Shown here in pieces: positions 8,325-17,101 of a DNA stretch of 36,452 bases. The DNA is taken from contig PHFL01000073.1 of NCBI GenBank assembly GCA_002794105.1, positions 1 to 36,452 on the forward strand, written 5' to 3'. The position numbers were made by a program, and so were the translations under genes. Each line of letters begins with the position of its first letter. Position 1 is the first letter of the stretch. The notes below the pieces were generated by a model. It was given only the letters and a program-made list of their open reading frames with translations, ran no database searches and was not told where the DNA came from. The stretch comes from Candidatus Thermochlorobacter aerophilus. GTDB taxonomy: Bacteria > Bacteroidota > Chlorobiia > Chlorobiales > Thermochlorobacteraceae.

Positions 8325-8389
8325 CCTCACCCTGTTGTCCCTCTCCTTGCAAAAGGAGAGGGACGTCTGCGCCAGCAGACAGGGTGAGG
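8325..8389. repeat. Palindromic repeat, family B, copy 1 (complete)
   Basis: Bounded by CCTCACCCTG and CAGGGTGAGG, perfect 10-base terminal inverted repeats. Inside are two hairpins: GTCCCTCTCCTT / AAGGAGAGGGAC with loop gcaa (8337-8364), and GTCTGC / GCAGAC with loop gcca (8365-8380). It sits between two convergent genes and could fold on either strand. Confidence 0.85.
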
Positions 8390-8438
8390 TCAATCCAGCG
8401 TGGATGCTTCGCTGCGCTGACGCTCCGTTCAGCATGAC
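8389..8438. repeat. Palindromic repeat, family A, truncated copy 2
   Basis: Retains the central AATCCA...TGGATGCTTCGCT and the end CAGCATGAC but lacks the left TGTCATTCCGAGCG arm. It abuts family B copy 1. Confidence 0.65.
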
Positions 8439-8445
8439 GAGGCGA

Positions 8446-8505
8446 TGTCATTCCGAGCGTAGCGAGGAATCCAGTTGTGGATGCTTCGCTTCGCTCAGCA
8501 TGACA
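8446..8505. repeat. Palindromic repeat, family A, copy 3 (complete, 60 bp)
   Basis: Starts TGTCAT and ends ATGACA. Pairing continues inward through GAGCG/CGCTC and AATCCA/TGGAT, giving a near-complete 60-base hairpin. It has the size and shape of a REP- or MITE-like element without coding capacity. The rest of the 380-base gap (8190-8569) holds only repeats and short unique joints. Confidence 0.8.
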
Positions 8506-8569
8506 AAAAGGAGAATGCGCTTTGTTCAGCAGGATAGGGGCAGTCCTGCTGAACGCTCTTGCTTGGTCA

Positions 8570-10551
8570 TTACTTAATGAGCATCATTTTGCGAGTCTCG
8601 CTAAATGAGCCAGCCTGCAAGCGATAGAAATACATGCCGCTGGGCAATGCGGTTGCATCAAAGTTTGCAACATAAACCCCAGCCGGCTGACGCGCATTAA
8701 CAAGCGTGGCCACTTCACGACCGAGCACATCATAGACCTTCAGGCTTACTTGTGAAGACTGTGGAATCGCATACCGAATCGTGGTGCTGGGGTTAAAGGG
8801 GTTGGGGTAATTCTGCTCCAACACATACCCTGACGGACGCTCGTTACTTAGCCGCTCGACAGAAGCGATGTCAGTTAGCTGAATCGTTGTAACCGTACCA
8901 CTGACTTCATTGGCGACAACCAAGAGCGGACGACCGTTCGGACTCAAATTGCCCGGAATGACAAGCAAACCTTCTGCTCCCAAGTCACCTACGCGGTCAG
9001 CAGCCACAGGACCAGCGGCAGCGCCAACCAACACCGTGCTGGCACTGGGCGTTACATTGAAATTGCGATTGTTGATGTAGCTAACAAAGCGTGGTGCAGT
9101 GGGAGAGGTGATGTTGTAAATCATCACGCCGCCAATACGCTCCAAGCCAATGAATGCGTATGTGCTATCGCCGATGCGTGCAATTTTGATATCTTCAGGT
9201 TCAGGACCTTTGTCATCACTGCGGTTATCGAGCGCATTGCTGGTGTTGGTCGCATTAAAATTTGCGGGAAAGCGTGCCGCAGTGATGCGCTCAAACTCAT
9301 CACCACTGTCATAGACACGCACTAAGGAATCTGCATCCACGCGGAAGATGGAGAAGGAGCGACCGCCAAAACATTGCAAACTGCGATAGAGTCCGTTGGG
9401 CGTAGTGTCGGGCAGGGCAATAGAGATGTTCAGGCGTCCCAGCAAGGAATCGCGGCGAATGCCAGTAGTGCGTGAGGTATCGCCAAATACGGCAGGGTCT
9501 AATCGGATGCTGGGGGCGCCGGCGCGTATTTCAGGCTCATTGGTGCCAGCGTAGCCATCGCGGGCGTCGCCTTCGTTGGCAGTAACGATAAAGGTGCGTC
9601 CGCCCACGCTGTAGGCGGCAATGCCGTCAGGTTGATAGATTCCAAACACTGGTCTTGGCGCAATGTTGATAGCGCCCGTGCCGCCAACCCCATCGCGGTC
9701 GCTGGGGTCTAACCCAAAGCCCGGGAGATTATGGTTTTTCAGCCCTAAGCCACGAATCCCAATCAAAGAAGCGGTGCTGATGCGGATGAGTGCGATGGCG
9801 TTATTTTCTTGGCAGACCACATAGGCAGTATCGCCTTGAACCGCGATATACTCTGGCTCTAAGTCTTGAGCGGCAGTAGCACGAGGACCATAGATGCGAA
9901 CGCCGCGAGCACGCAAAGCCGCTTCCTGACCGTTGAGCGAGCGGAAATCAACTGTGCGTACATTAGCTTGAGTAAGAGCTTGCACGCCTGCCGCTGGAAT
10001 CTCAATGATGCTAACAGAACCTTCAGGGTCAATGTTGCCAGCATTGTAATTATTGGGCTCGCCTTCGTTGGCAACCAACACATAGCGTCCATCGGGCGTG
10101 AAAGTAAGCATGTCAGGCAAGGCGCCTACCTGAACTGAGGCAAGCGGTGGGGTGGTTGCGCCAGCCGTAGCGGCACGACAGAAAAACACTCTACCGGGCT
10201 GCTGACGATTAGTGGAATCGACAGCGACAGCCAGCACGCCATCACGCACATCAATGCTGTTCGGTGAGCCTGTTGTAAAACGAATTGAATCAATCAGGCG
10301 AGGCGTGGCAGGTTGCGAAAGTCAAGCACATAGACATTTTCGCCAACGCTATTAACCACGAACAAGCGGCGGGAAGGCGGGTCGTAAGCCAAAATCTCAG
10401 CCGAACGCGGGTCGCTGCTACGGTAAATCCCCGTGCCCCACGACCCGAGCACAGTAGGAGAAAGTTGTGCTACAGCATTCGGCACATCACAGAGGAAAAG
10501 CGAACTGAAAGCAAAGAAGCTAAGGGTAAAAAATTTGAAAGTTTGTGTCAT
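8570..10551 (-). pseudogene. T9SS-exported choice-of-anchor-I-type beta-propeller protein, frameshifted
   Basis: Two frames together make one protein. The N-terminal part (10551-10294) starts MTQTFKFFTLSFFAFSS, a signal peptide ending near NAVAQ, then reads into LSPTVLGSWGTGIYRSS and stops. The rest (about 10298-8570) continues in the neighbouring frame from LIDSIRFTTG. The body resembles 'choice-of-anchor I' repeat proteins: LTFTPDGRYVLVANEGEPN, DGIAAYSVGGRTFIVTANEGDARD and GPEPEDIKIA. The last 85 residues, from YVLEQNYPNPFNPSTTI to FSETRKMMLIK, form a type A T9SS sorting domain, predicting secretion and surface anchoring. The break needs a one-base change near 10296-10300. It may be a real mutation, a sequencing error or recoding. 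The GTG at 10247-10249 is not a credible independent start because no signal peptide would remain. Confidence 0.8.
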
Positions 10552-10678
10552 AACAGGAAAACGGTTGATAACTTTGCATTTTGCATGATGTGTATGCAGC
10601 AAAGATATGGCTTGCAAAGTTAACTGGATGTTAATTCAGCGTAGACTTGTGGTGAGTGGTAGAAAAATGCGTATGTAG

Positions 10679-10702
10679 AACTTTCAATCCATTTTGAAAG
10701 TT
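10679..10702. promoter_or_regulatory. Perfect 9-bp-arm palindrome, candidate operator of the GbsR-like regulator
   Basis: AACTTTCAA-tccatt-TTGAAAGTT, two perfect 9-base arms with a 6-base spacer, ends 12 bases before the regulator's ATG at 10715. Size and position fit a site for a dimeric MarR/GbsR repressor controlling its own gene, and perhaps the divergent secreted-protein gene. Confidence 0.45.
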
Positions 10703-10714
10703 TTGAAAGATGCA

Positions 10715-11227
10715 ATGACGGATTTGACGCTAAGCGAAGCAAAAGCAAAGTTCATTCAGGCGTGGGGTGTACTGGGGTCGAACTGGGGCATCAGCCGAAC
10801 GATGGCGCAGATTCATGCGCTGTTGCTGGTCTCGGTAGAGCCGCTGAGTGCCGAAGACATTATGCAAACCTTGGGCATTTCGCGAGGCAATGTCAATATG
10901 ACACTGCGCGAGCTCATCGATTGGGGGCTGGTGCATCGCGAACTTAAGCCGGGAGAGCGAAAAGAATTTTTCGTTGCTGAAAAAAACATCTTTGAGGCGG
11001 CAAAACTTATTGCCCGAGAACGCCGACGACGCGAGCTTGAGCCGCTACTCAAAGTCATTGATGAAGTGAAGCATGTTAAACCCGAAGAAAGTGAAGATTA
11101 CCAAAATTTCAGTCAAGTGGTCAGGGATTTGGAAAAGTTTGCGAAAAATGTCGACCACGCTATCGAAAAAGTCGTCAAAGCCGATGAGAGTTGGTTTTTC
11201 GGCTTCTTTAGCAAGCTCTTCAAGTGA
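10715..11227 (+). CDS. GbsR/MarR-family transcriptional regulator
   Basis: 170-residue winged-helix DNA-binding protein. Residues about 15-95 contain the HTH: the WGVLGSNWGISRTMAQIHALLLVS opening typical of GbsR-like proteins, then LSAEDIMQTLGISRGNVNMTLRELIDWGLV (recognition region) and a wing with KPGERKEFF. The C-terminal half is a charged helix, probably for dimerisation. I chose ATG 10715, preceded by GAAAGA. The upstream TTG at 10694 would place the start inside a perfect palindrome that looks like an operator. The ligand is unknown; the family includes choline/betaine-responsive GbsR of Bacillus. dxs follows 196 bases downstream, probably with its own promoter. The gap holds only a weak CCCCT/AGGGG hairpin. 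Confidence 0.8.
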   Translation: MTDLTLSEAKAKFIQAWGVLGSNWGISRTMAQIHALLLVSVEPLSAEDIMQTLGISRGNVNMTLRELIDWGLVHRELKPGERKEFFVAEKNIFEAAKLIARERRRRELEPLLKVIDEVKHVKPEESEDYQNFSQVVRDLEKFAKNVDHAIEKVVKADESWFFGFFSKLFK

Positions 11228-11423
11228 GTGAAATGGGCAAAGCGTGAAGTCAAAACAACAAAACGAACACAAGAGGAGGCAACACAAGGACCCCTATTTT
11301 TGAGCAGCAGGGGCAAACCATGCAGTCGCCAGTCTCTGCCGCTGAACCGATTTTTACAATGCAGAGCAAATGCTTAGCTTAGTATTTTTTTGAACCTAAA
11401 ATTCAGAAAAACTTTTAATCTCT

Positions 11424-13376
11424 ATGATTGAACACATACAGCCTTCGGAAGAACTTGCCAACTACGGTAAATACCTATGCAAGATTAACTCTCCTGACGA
11501 CCTGAAGAAATTTCCACTCAAAGAGCTGCCAGCCATTGCTCAAGAGTGTCGAGAGTTTATCATTGACGTTGTCTCACAATATGGCGGGCACTTTGGTGCC
11601 AATCTCGGGGCAACCGACATTACGGTGGCGTTGCACTATGTCTATCACACGCCGAAAGACCTACTGGTCTGGGATGTGGGACATCAGGCGTATGTGCATA
11701 AAATCTTAACGGGACGGCGCAGCGTCTTTCATACCAATCGCCAATACAAAGGCATTTCTGGTTTCCCAAAGCGTAGCGAAAGCATTTACGACACATTTGG
11801 CGTAGGGCATGCTTCTACATCTATTTCGGCGGCGGCAGGTATGGCTGTCGCACGCGACCTACGCAAGCAAGATCATAAAATCGTAGCCGTCATTGGCGAT
11901 GGTGCCATGACAGGCGGTATGGCATTCGAGGGACTAAACCACATAGGGCATCTCAAAACTGATGTGCTCGTTATCCTTAACGATAACTGCATGTCTATTG
12001 ACCCCAACGTAGGTGGATTGAAAGAATACCTGACGGACATCACAACGAACTCGACCTACAACAAAATTCGCCGTGATATTTGGGACATTCTTAGCCGTAT
12101 GGATAATGAGCTGGGAGAACGAGCACGGCAATTTATCCGCAGTCTGGAGCAGGGACTAAAAGCGGCATTGACTCCCGGACAATTCTTCGAAGCCTTAGGC
12201 TTCCGCTACTTCGGACCAGTGGATGGGCACGATGTGATACACCTGGTAGAGTTGCTGCGCGAATTGCGTGAGATGCCACATCCGAAATTGCTACACATTG
12301 TAACCATCAAAGGCAAAGGATATAAGTTGGCGGAAGAAGACCAGCTTAAGTGGCATGCACAAAGCTCAGCATTTGATAAAATTACAGGTAAATCGCTCAA
12401 AGCCCCGAACCCTAATGCACCGCCGCTCTATCAGGATGTGTTTGGCAACACCATTACCGAGCTGGCAAAGATGGATGAGCGCATTGTGGGCATCACAGCA
12501 GCCATGCCGTCAGGCACATCCTTGAAATTCTTGGAAAAAGTATTTCCTGAACGCTTCTTTGATGTAGGGATTGCAGAGCAACATGCAGTAACCTTCGCTG
12601 CAGGCTTGGCAACACAAGGATTTAAGCCAGTAGTAGCAATTTACTCCACATTTTTACAACGCGCCTACGACCAGATTATCCACGACGTGGCTTTGCAGAA
12701 CCTCAATGTCATCTTTGCCATGGATAGGGCTGGATTGGCAGGTGCAGACGGTCCAACCCATCATGGTGCCTTTGACCTCTCCTACCTGCGGCTCATCCCT
12801 AACATGGTCATCATGGCACCAATGAATGAGCAGGAACTACGCGATATGCTCTACACTGCTGTTAAGTATGATGCTGGACCAATTGCGGTGCGTTATCCGC
12901 GTGGCAATGCCGTTGGTGTACCTATGCGAAAAGAATTTACACTGCTGGAAATTGGCAAAGGTGAGCTTTTGCGCCATGGAAACGACATTGCCTTTTTGGG
13001 CATCGGCGTCATGACCAATCACGCCATGAAAGCCGCAGACCTACTTGCTGAACAAGGCATTTCTGCTGCTGTAGCCAACATGCGCTTTGTCAAACCGCTC
13101 GACACGGCACTAATCGATGAACTTTGCGGAAAGTATGAACGCCTTGTAACTGTGGAAGAAAACACCATCAAAGGTGGGTTCGGCAGTGCCGTCATAGAGT
13201 ACTTGCAAGAAAAAGGATACAGTAACAAGGTGCTAGTGATTGGTTTGCCAGACCGCTTCATTGACCACGGTCAACCTGCAGAGTTACACAAGGAGGTGGG
13301 ATTAGACCCACAAAGCATTTGCCAGCGCGTCTTGCAGTTCATGGGCGTAGAAACGCTGCAAGTTATCGCAAAATAA
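11424..13376 (+). CDS. dxs: 1-deoxy-D-xylulose-5-phosphate synthase
   Basis: Thiamine-diphosphate enzyme condensing pyruvate and glyceraldehyde-3-phosphate, the first step of the MEP isoprenoid pathway, and also feeding thiamine and pyridoxal synthesis. The 650 residues cover the whole family: VWDVGHQAYVHKILTGRR (about 89-106), the ThDP/Mg motif GDGAMTGGMAFEGLNH starting near residue 158, FGPVDGHDV, the pyrimidine domain with FFDVGIAEQHAVTFAAGLA (catalytic Glu near 383), DRAGLAGADGPTHHG, and the transketolase C-terminal domain with TVEENTIKGGFGSAV. Flanked by a regulator upstream and a convergent phosphatase gene downstream. No oddities. Confidence 0.97.
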   Translation: MIEHIQPSEELANYGKYLCKINSPDDLKKFPLKELPAIAQECREFIIDVVSQYGGHFGANLGATDITVALHYVYHTPKDLLVWDVGHQAYVHKILTGRRSVFHTNRQYKGISGFPKRSESIYDTFGVGHASTSISAAAGMAVARDLRKQDHKIVAVIGDGAMTGGMAFEGLNHIGHLKTDVLVILNDNCMSIDPNVGGLKEYLTDITTNSTYNKIRRDIWDILSRMDNELGERARQFIRSLEQGLKAALTPGQFFEALGFRYFGPVDGHDVIHLVELLRELREMPHPKLLHIVTIKGKGYKLAEEDQLKWHAQSSAFDKITGKSLKAPNPNAPPLYQDVFGNTITELAKMDERIVGITAAMPSGTSLKFLEKVFPERFFDVGIAEQHAVTFAAGLATQGFKPVVAIYSTFLQRAYDQIIHDVALQNLNVIFAMDRAGLAGADGPTHHGAFDLSYLRLIPNMVIMAPMNEQELRDMLYTAVKYDAGPIAVRYPRGNAVGVPMRKEFTLLEIGKGELLRHGNDIAFLGIGVMTNHAMKAADLLAEQGISAAVANMRFVKPLDTALIDELCGKYERLVTVEENTIKGGFGSAVIEYLQEKGYSNKVLVIGLPDRFIDHGQPAELHKEVGLDPQSICQRVLQFMGVETLQVIAK

Positions 13377-13418
13377 AAGCCTCATCTGGCAAGGCATTCA
13401 AAAAGGCAGTAGCAACAC

Positions 13419-13940
13419 TTAGCGAACAGCTGGCTGAAGTTGATATGTATGCACGAGCCACTTGAGTAGCCCTTTGCAGGCGTCGTCTAAAAGGTCGAGC
13501 ATGTATTCAAAATCTTGCTCATCGCCGTAGTAAGGGTCGGGCACTTCATCGACAGTAGGGTGAGCCGAAAAGCTCATCATCAACTTCAGCTTATGCTGAT
13601 ACTCAGAGGGACACATGCGACGCAAGTTTTCCAAATTGCTACGGTCCATAGCAATAATCCAGTCGTAGGTGTCAAAGTCTTTGCGATGTACTTGTCGGGC
13701 TCGATGGGCGGAAATGTCAATACCACGCTGAGCCGCCGCAGTCTCTGCCCGAGGGTCGGCAGGCTCACCAATGTGATAGCTGGCAGTGCCAGCGGAATCA
13801 ACTTCGAAGTAAGAGAGCAAATTTGCTTCAGCAAGCTGTTTGCGAAAAACACCTTCAGCAGAAGGCGAGCGGCAAATGTTGCCTAAGCATACAAACAGGA
13901 TGCGAATAGGCTTAGCCGCATGAGCATTTGACGAAGTCAT
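13419..13940 (-). CDS. Low-molecular-weight protein-tyrosine-phosphatase
   Basis: Cytoplasmic phosphatase of the LMW-PTP (arsenate-reductase-like) family. The 173-residue protein carries the C(X5)R loop VCLGNICRSPSAEGVF with nucleophile Cys18 and Arg24. ILAMDRSNLENL-type sequence (here IIAMDRSNLENLRRM) follows in mid-protein, and the general-acid Asp sits in EVPDPYYGDEQDFEYML near residue 133. The natural substrate is unknown; homologues often act on tyrosine kinases for exopolysaccharide or on small phosphoesters. Its ATG overlaps the stop of the isochorismatase gene (ATGA, 13937-13940), so the two are translationally coupled. It converges with dxs. Confidence 0.93.
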   Translation of the reverse strand: MTSSNAHAAKPIRILFVCLGNICRSPSAEGVFRKQLAEANLLSYFEVDSAGTASYHIGEPADPRAETAAAQRGIDISAHRARQVHRKDFDTYDWIIAMDRSNLENLRRMCPSEYQHKLKLMMSFSAHPTVDEVPDPYYGDEQDFEYMLDLLDDACKGLLKWLVHTYQLQPAVR

Positions 13941-14476
13941 TTAACGAGCTTTGAGATTTCTTTAAAAACAGGGGTGCCAGCCACACGCAGCAGCTCAAAG
14001 AGCGACATTTCTGTGCTGGTTAGTCTGGCGCCCAAATCTTTCATGCGTGAAAGACCAAGCTGACGGTTTTCTGGCGTGCGCGATGAGACCGCATCAGCAA
14101 CCACCTCCACCTCATACCCACTGCGAAGCAAATCCGCCACCGTTTGATAGACACAAATATGCGACTCAATACCGGCTACCAACAGCTGCTTGCGACCGAG
14201 CTTGCTTAGCTCCTCATTAAACGCAGGCGCCCCGCAGCAGCTAAAACTCATCTTCGTAATCGGTTGGAGATTGGGAATGAGCGATTTAATTTCAGGCGAA
14301 GTCTCACCAAGACCCTGTGGGTATTGTTCCGTTAGCAAAATCGGTAGCCCTAAAAGCTGTGCACCTTGTATCAAGCGCTTGAGATTGAGAAACAGTGTCT
14401 CTTTCTCATGCATCAAGGTCGCAAGTTTGCCTTGCACATCAATGACAAGCAGGGCGGTTTGGTCAGGTTGAAGCAT
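13937..14476 (-). CDS. Isochorismatase-fold cysteine hydrolase
   Basis: 179-residue alpha/beta hydrolase of the isochorismatase superfamily. The catalytic triad is visible: Asp13 in LLVIDVQGKL, Lys75 in ITKMSFSC and nucleophilic Cys108 in AGIESHICVYQTVADLL. A cis-peptide-like region precedes the Cys, as in YcaC-type hydrolases. Having the Cys, it is a hydrolase of amides or ureido compounds rather than a true isochorismatase; the substrate is unknown. It is the first gene of a two-gene operon, overlapping the phosphatase gene by four bases. The final 30 residues resemble other members from environmental bacteria. Confidence 0.87.
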   Translation of the reverse strand: MLQPDQTALLVIDVQGKLATLMHEKETLFLNLKRLIQGAQLLGLPILLTEQYPQGLGETSPEIKSLIPNLQPITKMSFSCCGAPAFNEELSKLGRKQLLVAGIESHICVYQTVADLLRSGYEVEVVADAVSSRTPENRQLGLSRMKDLGARLTSTEMSLFELLRVAGTPVFKEISKLVK

Positions 14477-14620
14477 GGCAATAGAATTGGACCTAAGTAA
14501 CTACATTGAATCCCAGAGTATATTACAAAATCATGCGCAAACTTCATGAGCCGAACAGACTTAATGACCATGCACGGTCAGATGACCAGAGCGAAGCTTA
14601 GACAAACTCAAAAGCGTGCT

Positions 14621-15733
14621 ATGAAACACTTCATGAAGTGCTTAGTGCTGCTCAGCCTGTGGCTCTGGATATGTCCGATGCTTGCAGCACAGTCGGTGCG
14701 TTTGGATAAAGGGGCAAGAGCAATTGGAGTCGGCGGCGCCTTTACAGGTCTGGCGAATTCGGCATTTGCCCTGTTCTACAATCCTGCAGGCTTGATGCTA
14801 CTCTCCTCACGCGAAGTGAGTTTTTTCTACGCTCAACCTTTTGGACTGACAGAGTTGGCGGATTTCTGTGCCGTCTATGCTGACCCGCAGACGCTACCAC
14901 AAGGGTTTGGGGCATTTGGCGCCGCCGTGCGACGATTCGGCTTTGAGCTCTACAACGAGACTGCACTATCCATAGCGTATGCAAATGTCTTTGAGCGCCG
15001 CTTCTTTTTCGGCGTGAATCTCTCTTATCAACTGACTGCCGTGCAAGGCTATGGCAATGCGGGTGCATTCGGTGTAGATGCAGGCATTTTGGTGCTGATT
15101 ACGCCAGAGTTATCGCTGGGCGTATCGGCTATCAATCTCAATCGCCCATCAATGGGCATATCGAGCGAACCCTTGGCGCAAGTGTATATGGCAGGATTGT
15201 CGTATCGGTTGCTAAAAAATTTGCGAGCATTTCTCGATGTAGAGAAAGATATTCGCTATCCACTCTCGTTCAAATCTGGCTTGGAGTTCGATGCCGTGCA
15301 GTATGTCTCGCTGCGAGCAGGATTTAGCACCGAACCGCAACGCATTTCAGGCGGCATCGGCGTGCATTACGCTATGGTTGATGCAGACTATGCGTTTCTG
15401 ACCCATCCTGAGCTGGGGCTTTCGCATCACCTGACGCTGTCGCTGCGGCTGGGCGGCACCAGCGAAACCGCGCAAGACGACTTCGACCGACTCATTGACG
15501 AAGCCTTCATGGTCAAGCCGCCCATCAAAGAAGGAGAGCGCATCAATCTCAACACGGCAACATTTCAAGACCTGATGCGCTTGCCCAGAATGACCCGAGC
15601 ACTTGCCGACCACATTTTGCGCTACCGTCAGGAATACAAACGCTTTGAAAGTGTAGAAGAACTTAAAAATATCCGTGGCGTCAGCGAAGTGCTCTTTTCC
15701 GCTTGGCAAAGATTCCTATTTGTGGAACCATAG
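14621..15733 (+). CDS. PorV/UPF0164-type outer-membrane barrel fused to a ComEA-like helix-hairpin-helix domain
   Basis: 370-residue exported protein. A signal peptide (MKHFMKCLVLLSLWLWICPMLAAQ) precedes SVRLDKGARAIGVGGAFTGLANSAFALFYNPAGL, the typical N-terminus of PorV/FadL-like barrels. Alternating hydrophobic strands follow to about residue 285. From about 300 comes INLNTATFQDLMRLPRMTRALADHILRYR...FESVEELKNIRGVSEVLFSAW, a tandem HhH of the ComEA type that binds DNA backbone in competence proteins. I chose ATG 14621 because it gives a clean signal peptide; the upstream start at 14546 would add 25 polar residues. The role is unknown: a T9SS shuttle-like protein or a surface DNA-handling protein. 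Convergent with mnmA. Confidence 0.8.
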   Translation: MKHFMKCLVLLSLWLWICPMLAAQSVRLDKGARAIGVGGAFTGLANSAFALFYNPAGLMLLSSREVSFFYAQPFGLTELADFCAVYADPQTLPQGFGAFGAAVRRFGFELYNETALSIAYANVFERRFFFGVNLSYQLTAVQGYGNAGAFGVDAGILVLITPELSLGVSAINLNRPSMGISSEPLAQVYMAGLSYRLLKNLRAFLDVEKDIRYPLSFKSGLEFDAVQYVSLRAGFSTEPQRISGGIGVHYAMVDADYAFLTHPELGLSHHLTLSLRLGGTSETAQDDFDRLIDEAFMVKPPIKEGERINLNTATFQDLMRLPRMTRALADHILRYRQEYKRFESVEELKNIRGVSEVLFSAWQRFLFVEP

Positions 15734-15764
15734 AACGATGTCGCCTGCTTGATGCAAAATTGCA

Positions 15765-16871
15765 CTATTTCAAAACGCTGTGAATAAAGCCGCCGCCCAA
15801 GACATCCTGTTGGTCGTAGAACACGACGGCTTGTCCTGGTGTAATGGCGCGCTTTGGGGCATCGAACTGCACTTCAATCATGCCGTTTGGCAATGGCGTA
15901 ATGGTGCAAGGTTCAGGCGTGTCTTTGTAGCGAATTTTGGCAGTAGCACGAATTGGAGCGTTCAACTCATCAAAGGCAATCCAGTTGACTTGCGAGGCAA
16001 TCAGACCGCGGTGCAGAAGCGATTCACGCTTGCCTACCACGATGGTATTGGTCTCATATTGAATCTCTGTTACATAAACCGGCTCCGGTGTTGTGAGCCC
16101 TAAGCCCTTGCGTTGACCGATGGTGTAAAAAGGATAGCCCCGATGCTTGCCTAAGATGCGACCGGATTCATCGACGATATTGCCGCCAGAGACTTTTTCA
16201 GCTAAGCCGGGCACGGTTTCTTTTAGGAAACGCTCATAGTCGTTGTCGGGGATAAAGCAAATTTCATAGCTCTCGCTTTTGTCAGCAACCTTCAAGCCGA
16301 ATTGACGCGCAAGCTCGCGCACTTCAGGTTTGGTCATTTCAGCAAGTGGAAAAATCGTCTTGGACAGAGCTCGCTGAGAAAGTCCCCAAAGCACATAACT
16401 TTGGTCTTTGTGTTCGTCTTTACCTTTCGAGAGTCGGTAGCGACCATTTTCGTAGCGCACACGTGCATAGTGTCCAGTAGCGATGTAGTCGGCGCCTAAG
16501 AGTTCTGCCCGTTGCAAAAGTGAATCCCATTTGACTTTGGTATTACACATCACGCAAGGGTTTGGGGTGCGACCGTGCAAATACTCTTCCTTGAAATACT
16601 CTATGACGGCGGCGCCGAAGTCATCACGGAAATCAATCGTGTAGTGCAAAAATCCCTTCGCCATCGCCACACTGCGCGCATCGTTGATAGATTCCAGCGA
16701 GCAGCAACCGGTCTCTTTCTGCGAACTTTTGCCTAAGCCAGCCATGTCATAGTCCCATGTTTTCATCGTAATGCCAATCACTTCATAGCCCTGTTCGACA
16801 AGCAGGCATGCTGCAACTGACGAATCCACGCCGCCAGACATGCCGACCACAACCTTTTTTTTCTGACTCAT
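15765..16871 (-). CDS. mnmA: tRNA-specific 2-thiouridylase MnmA
   Basis: ATP-dependent enzyme that puts sulfur on U34 of Lys, Glu and Gln tRNAs in the cytoplasm. The 368-residue protein has the PP-loop SGGVDSS (residues 12-18), the catalytic Cys109 in NPCVMCNTKVKW and the second catalytic Cys205 in SYEICFIPDNDY, then GRILGKHRGYPFYTIGQRKGLG and a beta-barrel C-terminus. I chose ATG 16871 (MSQKKKVVVGMSGG); the longer frame to 16976 adds 35 residues not found in the family. The sulfur relay partners are not in this window. No anomalies. Confidence 0.96.
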   Translation of the reverse strand: MSQKKKVVVGMSGGVDSSVAACLLVEQGYEVIGITMKTWDYDMAGLGKSSQKETGCCSLESINDARSVAMAKGFLHYTIDFRDDFGAAVIEYFKEEYLHGRTPNPCVMCNTKVKWDSLLQRAELLGADYIATGHYARVRYENGRYRLSKGKDEHKDQSYVLWGLSQRALSKTIFPLAEMTKPEVRELARQFGLKVADKSESYEICFIPDNDYERFLKETVPGLAEKVSGGNIVDESGRILGKHRGYPFYTIGQRKGLGLTTPEPVYVTEIQYETNTIVVGKRESLLHRGLIASQVNWIAFDELNAPIRATAKIRYKDTPEPCTITPLPNGMIEVQFDAPKRAITPGQAVVFYDQQDVLGGGFIHSVLK

Positions 16872-17101
16872 GTTGCCAAGTTTAAGTTTGTTGGAACATC
16901 CTGCCGAGAAAACACTGCCCATGCAAGAATCGTTTGAGACCGTGCGCCACAATATAGCGCTGAACTTAGCAAACACATGTGATACCTTTCAGCAGAGTTT
17001 AAGTCATCACTTTTGATTTCACCTGTCTGGTGCCTAACTTCTCGGCACACACAAACACTCATCAATGTCCAGTTTCCAATTAACTAAGACAGTTATGAAC
17101 C

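Noticed and set aside
8242..8505. Repeat mosaic as a possible CRISPR array
   Set aside because: Repeats are palindromic, unequal in length and not regularly spaced, and no cas gene is present.
8275..8577. 100-residue open frame through the repeat mosaic
   Set aside because: It is built from palindromic repeats and would encode Ser/Arg-rich nonsense; same for short frames at 18995-19395.
10694..10714. TTG start for the GbsR-like regulator
   Set aside because: It falls within a perfect palindrome; ATG 10715 with an upstream GAAAGA fits better.
11282..11320. CCCCT/AGGGG hairpin between the GbsR-like gene and dxs
   Set aside because: Only five paired bases with a 13-base loop and no T tract after it.
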